DNA from: Paenibacillus contaminans
GTDB taxonomy: Bacteria > Bacillota > Bacilli > Paenibacillales > NBRC-103111
Assembly: GCF_003285015.1 (NCBI RefSeq)
Contig: NZ_QMFB01000020.1
Coordinates: forward strand, 88,881-152,880
Direction: 5' to 3'
Length of the DNA: 64,000 nucleotides
A program made the translations under genes and the position numbers. The notes below the pieces were generated by a model. That model was given only the letters and a program-made list of their open reading frames with translations. It made no database searches and was not told the origin of the DNA. Every line of letters starts with the position of its first letter. The first letter of the stretch is position 1. Shown here one piece after another: positions 57,420-64,000 of the stretch.

Positions 57420-57959
57420 CTACCTTTCAAAAATATACAGCTTCCCGTTTTCCGGGTACGTAAACCTCGGACTGCGGAATCCTCTCCGCTTGAGTTCCTT
57501 TCTGAATTCGGCCATTAATGCGCCATGACTGACGATCAGCACATTTTGTCTGCCTGATGCCGTCAGTTCGTCCAAAAACCTATTAATGTTAAGCTTCGTA
57601 GTTTCCATGACCGCGCGGGCCTGGCGATTCGTATGCCGCGACAAACCAAGAAGAAGCACCCAGAACATAAAAGGCAATTTTATGCTTACCCGCAGCGGAG
57701 GCAGCGGAATTTCCCTTAAAACCTCCGTTTGGCTTATGGTGCCTTCATAGATACGCTGTGCCGTATGGATCGCTCGTTTCAGGTCGCTGGAATAGCAATG
57801 CTCCCAATCGATTCCGCCCAAATCCGTTTCTCCCGATTCAATATCGCTTTCATCGTACTCTCGAAACCATTGCAATGCTTCTTCCGTCGAGACAAGCAGC
57901 TTCCGCGGATTCTGTTTGTTTACTTTATAATGGCGAACCAAGCCTATTCGCATATCCAT
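57420..57959 (-). CDS. Histidine phosphatase family protein (phosphoglycerate-mutase-like)
   Basis: 179 residues. The catalytic motif near the N-terminus is LVRHYKVN (RHY in place of the usual RHG), with second Arg/Glu and the C-terminal His in LIVSHGALMAEFRKELKRRGF. YSSDLKRAIHTAQRIYEG is the family SSxLxRAxxTA motif. ATG 57959 follows AAGGATGA; ATG 57953 is also possible. The substrate is unknown, and RHY occurs in some members. Confidence 0.87.
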   Translation of the reverse strand: MDMRIGLVRHYKVNKQNPRKLLVSTEEALQWFREYDESDIESGETDLGGIDWEHCYSSDLKRAIHTAQRIYEGTISQTEVLREIPLPPLRVSIKLPFMFWVLLLGLSRHTNRQARAVMETTKLNINRFLDELTASGRQNVLIVSHGALMAEFRKELKRRGFRSPRFTYPENGKLYIFER

Positions 57960-57985
57960 TCATCCTTTTTGGGTATATTGCGGTC

Positions 57986-58055
57986 AAGGATAAACGCTTT
58001 CGAAGAAAGCGACATCGTAAGCATAAGCTGGACGCGCGCGTTTACCTTTGAAATA
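57986..58055. repeat. Interspersed structured repeat, copy 3
   Basis: Begins AAGGATAAACGC, carries hairpin CGCTTTC-GAA-GAAAGCG, the conserved GTAAGCATAAGCTGGACG and ends GCGTTTACC. The outer ends TAAACGC and GCGTTTA also pair. It lies between the phosphatase promoter and the terminator of the aldolase gene. Confidence 0.6.
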
Positions 58056-58087
58056 TGTGTGAAACATATAAAGTCTTATATTTTGAA

Positions 58088-58120
58088 AAAAAACGCCCTC
58101 CCCGCCAATTGCAAGGAGAG
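58088..58120 (-). terminator. Terminator of the HMGL-like aldolase gene
   Basis: AACGC-CTCC against GGAG-GCGTT with one bulge each side; the minus strand continues into TTTTTTTTC. It lies 16 bp past the stop. Confidence 0.75.
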
Positions 58121-58135
58121 CGTTCCTTATTCAAA

Positions 58136-59083
58136 TTACTTCATAGCCGGCTCGACTGTCGTCAATCTGTCGTAGAACTCGGTGAAGTTGTCCTTCTCGT
58201 CGCTGTCGCGAAGCGCCATAGCTACACGCGGATGCTCGTTAAGCACGCCTGCCACCATGTAAGGAATGATGTAGCCCCACTCTGTTTTCTCGCGGATCTT
58301 GATCATGTGCTTCTCGATGACGCCGAGCACCGGACGGAGCTCGTAACGCGTATTTTTCAGGTTGCCCACAAGCAGCTCGGTATTGCAGTTGCCTGCCGCG
58401 CGGCCCATGCCGTACACGGAGGAGTCAAGGAATACGGCGCCCTTCTCTACACCCATAAGCGTATTGGCGAACGCCAGCTGCATGTTGTTGTGCATGTGTA
58501 CGCCGAGCATTTTGTTCGGCAGGTTCGTCTTGAACTTCTCCACGAGCACGCCGATGTCTTTGCTGTGCATGCTGCCGTAGGAGTCGACGATGTAAACGAC
58601 GTCTACCGGACTTGCCTCAATTTCTGCAAAAGCGGCCATCAGCTCGTGCTCCATTACATGAGACAGCGCCATGATGTTAAGCGACGTTTCGTAGCCCATG
58701 CTGTGGAATTTGTTTACAAGCTCGAGAGCCTTGTCCAAATCTTTGATGTAGCAAGCGACGCGGATCAGATCCAGCATGCTCTCGGAACGCGGCAGGATGT
58801 CGTTCTCGTCGACGCGGCCGATATCGACAAGCGCGGAAAGCTTCGTATTCTTTTTGTTCGGAATCACTTCACGCAGGAATTTTTCGTCCAGGAAGCGCCA
58901 TGGTCCTGCATCGCTGCCTTTAAGCAGCTTCGGGGAATTTTTATAACCGATTTCCATGTATTCGACGCCCGCGGCGTTAAGTCCCTCATACAAGTCACGT
59001 ACGAACTCCACGCTGAAATCCCAATTGTTGCAAAGACCTCCGTCACGAATCGTACAGTCCAAAATCTTGACTTCGTGTTTCAT
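58136..59083 (-). CDS. HMG-CoA-lyase-like / 4-hydroxy-2-oxovalerate-type aldolase
   Basis: 315-residue TIM-barrel of the DRE-TIM (pyruvate carboxyltransferase) family. Active-site signature ILDCTIRDGGLCNNWDF at the N-terminus (Arg-Asp pair), metal ligands HMHNN in MLGVHMHNNMQLAFANTLMG, and DSSVYGMGRAAGNCNTELLVG near the C-terminal third, as in 2-isopropylmalate-type enzymes. It cleaves or condenses 2-oxo acids with a divalent metal. TTAGGAGG precedes the ATG. It is monocistronic, so the pathway cannot be read from context; relatives are often found in polysaccharide or nucleotide-sugar clusters. Confidence 0.87.
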   Translation of the reverse strand: MKHEVKILDCTIRDGGLCNNWDFSVEFVRDLYEGLNAAGVEYMEIGYKNSPKLLKGSDAGPWRFLDEKFLREVIPNKKNTKLSALVDIGRVDENDILPRSESMLDLIRVACYIKDLDKALELVNKFHSMGYETSLNIMALSHVMEHELMAAFAEIEASPVDVVYIVDSYGSMHSKDIGVLVEKFKTNLPNKMLGVHMHNNMQLAFANTLMGVEKGAVFLDSSVYGMGRAAGNCNTELLVGNLKNTRYELRPVLGVIEKHMIKIREKTEWGYIIPYMVAGVLNEHPRVAMALRDSDEKDNFTEFYDRLTTVEPAMK

Positions 59084-59297
59084 GATAATCCTCCTAAAGT
59101 GTGTCGCACGACCATCCGCTAACGGCTAACCGGCTCATACGATATTTTTCGACATTTTCCAACCATTATAACACTTTTCCGCTTTGACGTAAAACAGAAG
59201 CTGCTGGATAAATGTTCCGTTTTCCCTTTTTCCGCCGCTGTCGCCCAATTTCCCTTCCCTGCATACATATATAGCAAAAAGGACTGGTGGAATTCGC

Positions 59298-59612
59298 ATG
59301 CACAATCAACGGAACGAAAAACATGCCCCCGCGCTTCCTACCGCCAGAGGGATACGGCGTGCCTGCAATAAGGAGCTGTACCGGACGATCAAAAAGCTGA
59401 AAATATGGATACCGCCGGAGCAGCTTGAGAAAGCCGAGCAATTGTACGCCAAGAAGGTCTTGCTCAACTTGCTGTGGATTCATGAAAACGGCAGCAACCG
59501 CAAAGCGCTTGCCGACTGGTGGGATGAGAATGTTTGTCCCGAAATCTCCGAATTATGGAATGTCGAGCGCGATACGCTCGGCAAGGCGTTCCGCGAATCG
59601 TTCGGCGGTTGA
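59298..59612 (+). CDS. Small basic protein of unknown function
   Basis: 104 residues. The N-terminus is polar (MHNQRNEKHAPALPTARGIRRACNKELYRTIKKLKIW); the C-terminal half is helical with aromatic residues (LLNLLWIHENGSNRKALADWWDENVCPEISELWNVERDTLGKAFRESFGG). This resembles short Paenibacillus hypothetical proteins, with no known activity. The ribosome site is weak (a GGTGG about 13 nt upstream). It is followed by a strong terminator. Confidence 0.65.
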   Translation: MHNQRNEKHAPALPTARGIRRACNKELYRTIKKLKIWIPPEQLEKAEQLYAKKVLLNLLWIHENGSNRKALADWWDENVCPEISELWNVERDTLGKAFRESFGG

Positions 59613-59638
59613 GCATCAACCTTGCCGTATTTATGAAA

Positions 59639-59671
59639 AACAACCCTTTGAAAAGCTTTCAAAGGGTTGTT
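59639..59671. terminator. Bidirectional terminator between convergent genes
   Basis: AACAACCCTTTGAAA pairs with TTTCAAAGGGTTGTT around a 3-nt loop. It serves the plus gene at 59298 and the minus gene at 59686. Confidence 0.9.
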
Positions 59672-59685
59672 CGAGCATGTCACGC

Positions 59686-60069
59686 TTATGCAACCGGTTG
59701 GAAAAACTCCAGCCGCTCGCCGTCGGGTCCGAAGAAAAAGGCGATCTTGACGCCGTTCAAAATAACCCGCGGCGTTTGGTCGAGCATTTTGACGCCCAGC
59801 TCTTTCAGACGCTCCACTTCCGCTTCGATATCGTTGACGGTGAACGCAATATGATGAACGATTCCGTTGTCGGGCTGCCCTTCGTAGCCGCGGCTGATCA
59901 GCTCCAGCTGTACGTCCTCGGAGCCGGCAAACGCCAGAAAGCCGAGCTCCAGATCCGCGTCGATCCGTACCCGGTCAACGAGCTTCATGCCCAGGACCTC
60001 CGTATAGAAGCGTATGGACTCGTCCATATTTTTGCACCAAATGCCGATATGCTCAAGCTTGCGAATCAT
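59686..60069 (-). CDS. VOC-superfamily protein (glyoxalase I-like)
   Basis: 127 residues. The start MIRKLEHIGIWCKNMDESIRFYTEVLGMKLVDR and the later VHHIAFTVNDIEAEVERLKELGVKMLDQTPRVILNGVKIAFFFGPDGERLEFFQ give the two VOC modules. Putative metal ligands are His (EHIGI), Glu (LELIS), His (HHIAF) and Glu (RLEFF), matching glyoxalase I and methylmalonyl-CoA epimerase-like proteins. GAGAGGATGAG precedes the ATG. Function in methylglyoxal removal is plausible but unproven. Confidence 0.9.
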   Translation of the reverse strand: MIRKLEHIGIWCKNMDESIRFYTEVLGMKLVDRVRIDADLELGFLAFAGSEDVQLELISRGYEGQPDNGIVHHIAFTVNDIEAEVERLKELGVKMLDQTPRVILNGVKIAFFFGPDGERLEFFQPVA

Positions 60070-60410
60070 CCCTGCTCATCCTCTCGCTTATGGTTGGTTG
60101 CCGCCGATAATATGTAACCGCTTGCGTATTCCGCCGATCAATCGCGCTTCATTGGAGTGGACTCATCCGGCCAGTTTGCGAAACTTGTCGATCTATGGAA
60201 GAATAATGATGAAAGATATCGGCCTAAGTCGTCCGGTAACTCATTATACAACCGCCGAAGCCGTATATTCAATGTCCAGTTATCGTTGTTGTAGTGGAAA
60301 GCTAGCGGAAATCCTTATAAAATAATAGTAAACTTCATCATTGTCGAATGATGGTGAGCCGTTACTCATGCCCCGCTCCGGCTCGCGGTCGAAGAAAGAA
60401 GGAAAGCAGA
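60070..60410. other. Intergenic region
   Basis: No gene or riboswitch is recognised. A 103-codon plus-strand frame crosses it but overlaps the VOC gene and lacks a ribosome site. No TPP-riboswitch (THI box) pattern was seen before thiN. Confidence 0.4.
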
Positions 60411-61064
60411 TTGGCTATCAAGCGAATTATTATATTTTCCGGAGGGCGTTTAGGCGAGTGGGCTCTATCGTACATTAGCGAAGGCGATTGGCTGGTAGGC
60501 GCCGACAGCGGAGCCCGCTTTCTCGTCGCGAACGGCTTGAAGCCGCGTCTCGCAATCGGGGATTTCGACTCCGTCAGCAGCGAGGAATTGGCGCAGATCG
60601 GCGAAGTCAGCGAGGAGCTGATCAGCTGCGATCCCGTATACAAGGATTTTACGGATACGGAGATGGCCGTCGAATGGGCGCTCTCTCAGTGTCCGGACGA
60701 GTTGCTCCTGCTGGGCGCGCTAGGCACCCGTATGGATCATTCTCTGGCCAATATGCATTTGCTGCGCAAGGCGCGGGATTGCGGCGTACAAGCCGTAATC
60801 GCGGATGACCATAACCGTATCGCGCTGACCGGCGAAGGAGAAACCTTGCGGATCTCCAAGAGCGAGAGCAATTTTACGCATGTTTCTTTGCTCCCGCTCA
60901 GCCTTGAAGTAACCGGCATCACGCTCGAAGGCTTCCAATATCCGCTTCATCGCGCGACGCTCCGGCTTGGCCAATCGCTCGGCATCAGCAATGTGCTGAA
61001 TGACGCCGAAGGCTTCGTCACGACGGAAACCGGACTGCTGCTCGTTATCCAAAGCCGGGATTGA
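60411..61064 (+). CDS. thiN: Thiamine pyrophosphokinase
   Basis: 217 residues from TTG 60411, chosen because AAAGGA stands 7 nt upstream; the longer ATG version at 60348 lacks a site. Motifs are clear: GADSGARFLVANGLKPRLAIGDFDSV, then DFTDTEMAVEWAL and LLLGALGTRMDHSLANMHLL, and the C-terminal beta domain ends SNVLNDAEGFVTTETGLLLVIQS. It transfers pyrophosphate from ATP to thiamine in the cytosol. It is usually part of the rpe-rsgA region, but not here as far as the window shows. Its stop lies in a duplicated segment. Confidence 0.94.
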   Translation: MAIKRIIIFSGGRLGEWALSYISEGDWLVGADSGARFLVANGLKPRLAIGDFDSVSSEELAQIGEVSEELISCDPVYKDFTDTEMAVEWALSQCPDELLLLGALGTRMDHSLANMHLLRKARDCGVQAVIADDHNRIALTGEGETLRISKSESNFTHVSLLPLSLEVTGITLEGFQYPLHRATLRLGQSLGISNVLNDAEGFVTTETGLLLVIQSRD

Positions 61065-61243
61065 CCGAAAGGAAAGGCCCTTAAATGAGCCTGACGACTT
61101 GGATCAGTTTATCGCCGTCCGAGACCTAAGGATAATTCGCGGCGGAAACGGATCGCTACTCGGCTACCAAAACAGGGATTGACCGAAAGGAAAAGCCCTT
61201 AAATGAGCCTGACGACTTGGATCAGTTTATCGCCGTCCGAGAC
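61057..61243. repeat. Tandem duplication (69-bp arms, 118-bp period) at the thiN junction
   Basis: 61057-61125 and 61175-61243 are identical except for one base. Each arm contains the thiN-type ending GGGATTGACCG and the reverse complement of the last codons (GDKLIQVVRLI) of the minus gene at 61199. The 49 bp between the arms match nothing else in the window. Confidence 0.85.
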
Positions 61244-61492
61244 TCTGATGGTATGGCTTCCCTTATCATAAGTAAACATCGTGCGTTCGAATTTCATGAC
61301 GGGGTCGGAGCCGAGACCATAGAATACATCGTCGGCCAGCGTTTGCAAGCAGTCCCGCCGCTCGTCGATTTCGAGTCCTCCCCAATCCTCGTCGGACATT
61401 TCGAGCAATACATGGCAGCCCTCGATATTTCCTATCGCTGTTGTCAAATCTTCGATTATATCTGAAAATTCACGCGCATATTTGACGCCCAT
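61199..61492 (-). CDS. Small hypothetical protein
   Basis: 97 residues from ATG 61492 (GGAAGG 9 nt upstream; an 18-codon extension lacks a site). The sequence MGVKYAREFSDIIEDLTTAIGNIEGCHVLLEMSDEDWGGLEIDERRDCLQTLADDVFYGLGSDPVMKFERTMFTYDKGSHTIRVSDGDKLIQVVRLI looks like a compact alpha-beta protein found in Bacillales, with no named function. It converges on thiN. A copy of its last codons lies beyond its stop, in the duplicated DNA. Confidence 0.75.
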   Translation of the reverse strand: MGVKYAREFSDIIEDLTTAIGNIEGCHVLLEMSDEDWGGLEIDERRDCLQTLADDVFYGLGSDPVMKFERTMFTYDKGSHTIRVSDGDKLIQVVRLI

Positions 61493-61684
61493 ACGGATCT
61501 TCCTTCCTATTGGCAGCTTCACGCAGCCGTTTCTGTCATTGTACACGAAATATATTCAAAACACGAAGGGCGAACGCCCTTTATATCGGAAAATCCGAGC
61601 ATAGACGAAACACGTTCAATCCCGGTGCCGGCCTAGGCGCCTTTCGCGTCAGCTTTCGCTCGCGATCCTGAAAGGAGAATCTCC

Positions 61685-63226
61685 ATGTATATCGTTACGG
61701 CAGAAGAAATGCGCCGCTTGGATAACCACACTATAGAAACCATCGGCATCCCGCAGGCTGCCCTGATGGAGAATGCCGGGCGCGAAATCGCCCGTCAAAT
61801 TGCAACCTGGATCGCCGAGGCGGGGCGAAAAAGCGCAGCGGAGCGTTGGCTCGTCCTTGCCGGCAAAGGCAATAACGGCGGCGACGGCTTCGTGGCCGCC
61901 CGCCACTTGAGCGAAGCCGGCATTGCCGTCGAGGTGGCGCTAGCCGAGCCTCCCGAGCGGATGAGCCCGGAAGCGGCACAGCAGCACGACATCGCCGTAC
62001 GCTTCGGACTGCAGTTGATCCACTGCTGGGAGCAGAAGATCGCATGGGGCCGCTATACGGGCGTCGTCGACGCGCTGCTCGGCACAGGTACGCGAGGCGC
62101 ACCGCGCGAGCCTTATGCCGCGTTGATCCGCGAGGCGAATGCGAGCGCGCTGCCGATCGTGGCGGCGGATATCCCGAGCGGACTCGATGCCGCCACAGGC
62201 GAGACGCATGAGCCGTGCATCCGGGCGGAGCGAACGGTTGCGCTTGCCTTCTTGAAGCGTGGACTGGTGCAGTATCCGGGCGCGGAAACGGCCGGACACG
62301 TCGTCGTCAGGCCGATCGGAATCCCGGCCGGCTTGGCCGCTTCGCTCGGCGTACGAACGATGATCCTAGACGAAGCTGCGCTTAACGGTCCGCTCGGCAT
62401 CGACGTCAGCCGGGAACGCCGCGCGGATACCCACAAGGGCAGCTACGGCCATACGCTGATCGCCGCCGGAACGAAGCGGATGAGCGGAGCCGGGCTGCTG
62501 TGCGCCAAAGCGGCGCTCAGAGCGGGCTGCGGCCTCGCCACATGGGCCGTGCCAGCCAGCCTTGCGACACATCTTCTCGGGCGGGTGCCCGAGGCGATGC
62601 TCGCAGGCTTGGCGGACGCCGGCCACGGCGACTGGACGCATGTCAACGCCGAGGCGATCCTCGCGCTTGCCGAGGATTGCGACGCGCTCGCGCTCGGTCC
62701 CGGCATGGGCCGCTACGAAGGAGACAGCCAGTGGCTGCGCGGCCTTTGGGAGGGGGCGGGCTGCCCGCTCGTGCTCGACGCCGACGCGCTCAACATGCTC
62801 GCGGAAGCGCCCGACTTCGCCGATTGGCAGCCCCGCCGCGCGGCGACGGTGCTGACGCCGCATCCGGGCGAAATGGCGCGGCTCGCCGGCGTCTCGACGC
62901 GCGAGGTGCAGCGCGACCGCATCGGGCTCGCGCGCCGCTACGCGGAGCAGCACGGCGTGACGCTCGTGCTGAAGGGCGCGCGCACCGTCGTCGCCACCCC
63001 GGATGGAGCCGTTTACGTCAACGTAAACGGTAATGCGGGGATGGCGACCGCCGGCGCGGGCGACGTGCTCGCAGGCATCATCGCCAGCCTGCTCTCGCAA
63101 GGGTTCGACGCCGCACAGGCTGCCTGCCTCGGCGTCTACATGCATGGCGCGGCAGGCGACCGTGCCGCGCTCAAGCGCACGTCGCCGGCATCGCTCCTCG
63201 CCGGCGACCTGCTGGAGGAGCTGTAG
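61685..63226 (+). CDS. nnr: Bifunctional NAD(P)HX epimerase / ADP-dependent NAD(P)HX dehydratase
   Basis: 513 residues. The N-terminal YjeF_N epimerase domain (about 1-220) has LAGKGNNGGDGFVAARHL and VDALLGTG and ADIPSGLDAATGE. The C-terminal ribokinase-like dehydratase (about 235-510) has HKGSYGHTLIAAGTKRMSGAG, LTPHPGEMARL and NGNAGMATAGAGDVLAGIIASLLSQG with the catalytic Asp. It repairs damaged hydrated nicotinamide cofactors. GAAAGGAG precedes the ATG. The 3' half is much more GC-rich than the window average. A terminator follows directly. Confidence 0.95.
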   Translation: MYIVTAEEMRRLDNHTIETIGIPQAALMENAGREIARQIATWIAEAGRKSAAERWLVLAGKGNNGGDGFVAARHLSEAGIAVEVALAEPPERMSPEAAQQHDIAVRFGLQLIHCWEQKIAWGRYTGVVDALLGTGTRGAPREPYAALIREANASALPIVAADIPSGLDAATGETHEPCIRAERTVALAFLKRGLVQYPGAETAGHVVVRPIGIPAGLAASLGVRTMILDEAALNGPLGIDVSRERRADTHKGSYGHTLIAAGTKRMSGAGLLCAKAALRAGCGLATWAVPASLATHLLGRVPEAMLAGLADAGHGDWTHVNAEAILALAEDCDALALGPGMGRYEGDSQWLRGLWEGAGCPLVLDADALNMLAEAPDFADWQPRRAATVLTPHPGEMARLAGVSTREVQRDRIGLARRYAEQHGVTLVLKGARTVVATPDGAVYVNVNGNAGMATAGAGDVLAGIIASLLSQGFDAAQAACLGVYMHGAAGDRAALKRTSPASLLAGDLLEEL

Positions 63227-63240
63227 CCTTCGCAGGCTGC

Positions 63241-63293
63241 AGGGCTCTTCACTTAGCGTCAGGAATTCTGACGATTAAGTGAAGAGCCCTTTG
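63241..63293 (+). terminator. Terminator of nnr
   Basis: AGGGCTCTTCACTTA pairs with TAAGTGAAGAGCCCT, with an inner CGTCAG/CTGACG stem, followed by TTTGG. Confidence 0.88.
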
Positions 63294-63320
63294 GCGACTG
63301 CGGTCTGCCACAGCCCGTCT

Positions 63321-63720
63321 GCTGGGAACCGACTGCCGTAGTCCTAAGCTGAGCATGTCGTCTGCCGACTAACCATTCGCCATGAACCGACTACCTTATA
63401 CCGTACACAGTGCATGTCGTCTGCCGACTAACCATTTGCCATGAACCGACTGCCGTATACCATAAGCCGTGCATGTTGTCTGCCGACTAACCATTTGCCA
63501 TGAACCGACTACCGTATACCGTACGCAGTGCATGTCGTCTGCTGACTAACCGTTTGCCATGAACCGACTGCCGTAGTCCGTACGCCGTGCCCTATAATCC
63601 GCCAACTAACCGTACGCCGCTTATCCCTACGCCGTGCCCTATCATCCGCCAACTAACCATATACCGTTTATCCAATGCCGTAGTACATATGCCGCGTACG
63701 TCGTCTGCCAACTGACTTTA
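63321..63720. repeat. 59-bp tandem repeat array, four full copies plus degenerate flanks
   Basis: Units starting CATGTCGTCTGCCGACTAAC (or one-base variants) begin at 63354, 63413, 63472 and 63531, exactly 59 bp apart. Partial or diverged copies occur on both sides (from 63321, and 63590-63720). No coding frame is kept, since 59 is not a multiple of 3. From 63721 to 64000 I see no supported gene. Confidence 0.88.
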
Positions 63721-64000
63721 TGCAAAGTAACATCCGCCATCCCTCGAGTACCAACTACTTTGTTCCTTCGGCCATTGGCCGCTCGATTACACCTGCTATT
63801 TTTAGTTCTACCTTCCTCCAATTCAGAATAGTAAGGATAACCTCACTCTTTATGAGGGCAGCCTCACTATTTTTCACCTTTTTACCTGTGTTTAAACGAA
63901 CAGTGAGGAGAACAACACTACTCATTTCGTTTTCCTCACTAATAGCATTCCTGTAGGTGCTAAGATTTCGGCTTTGAATAGTACGAGCACCCTCTGTATA

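Noticed and set aside
58055..59122. 355-codon plus-strand frame opposite the aldolase
   Set aside because: The His/Val/Arg-rich shadow translation lacks any family pattern, while the aldolase motifs on the minus strand are unmistakable.
60070..60410. TPP riboswitch before thiN
   Set aside because: I could not find the conserved THI-box elements (such as CUGAGA and the later GGAUAAUGC-like motif).
63321..63720. CRISPR array
   Set aside because: The 59-bp units are directly adjacent with no unique spacers, and no cas genes are present.
1..64000. tRNA, rRNA or prophage genes
   Set aside because: No cloverleaf with CCA-adjacent arms, rRNA stretch, or phage structural or integrase protein was recognised on either strand.

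Overview
The window is chromosomal DNA of an endospore-forming Firmicute, most likely Paenibacillus or a close relative in Paenibacillaceae. Supporting signs are strong AGGAGG-type ribosome binding sites, frequent TTG and GTG starts, an S-layer (SLH) surface protein, Lpl-type oligosaccharide ABC importers with AraC/Cache regulators, a YjcZ-like sporulation peptide, ThrE split exporters and a Gram-positive Tad cluster. No rRNA, tRNA, CRISPR array, phage module or complete insertion sequence was recognised.

Layout. 1-11 kb: a D-Ala-D-Ala carboxypeptidase cut by the left edge, a YdeI-like protein, a small ArsR regulator, a 1275-residue SLH protein with five near-identical 222-bp repeats, a cytosine deaminase remnant, a group of HTH regulator, disordered protein and ClpP, then a divergent AraC / Fe(II)-2OG dioxygenase pair. 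11-20 kb: an M24 peptidase and a nine-gene Tad (tight adherence) cluster on the minus strand, including two 48-49 residue membrane peptides. 20-26 kb: a two-part ThrE exporter, a 7TMR-DISM kinase / OmpR regulator pair, and a TetR / YhgE-type ABC-2 transporter unit. 26-35 kb: a glycan-utilisation locus (beta-propeller glycosidase-like protein, decayed carbohydrate-binding gene, two permeases, binding lipoprotein, AraC regulator) and a 167-bp MITE-like element.

35-50 kb is an accessory region, AT-rich in many of its genes. It holds a SUFU-domain protein, an MFS efflux pump, RidA, unknown proteins, an ECF-like sigma factor with a long C-terminal extension, and a run of small unrelated minus-strand genes (cold-shock protein, SUKH/SMI1-KNR4 protein, PIG-L deacetylase, membrane protein, GNAT, gene fragments). 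These genes are separated by a recurring intergenic module: two TAACGG-type cores 54-68 bp apart around a GC-rich hairpin, lying just 3' of each gene. This resembles a gene-cassette array without a visible integrase and is the most interesting object in the window.

50-64 kb returns to core-like sequence: a TetR/VOC pair with a clear palindromic operator, a YjcZ-like peptide, a glyoxalase-II-like hydrolase, a thioredoxin-like protein, a DedA-NERD fusion, a ComP-like kinase divergent from a 63-residue peptide gene, a lipoprotein, a histidine phosphatase, an HMGL-type aldolase, thiamine pyrophosphokinase, and the NAD(P)HX repair enzyme Nnr followed by 59-bp tandem repeats. A separate interspersed repeat family (about 70-90 bp, three copies near 2.1, 32.5 and 58.0 kb) shows structure-preserving base changes in its hairpin.
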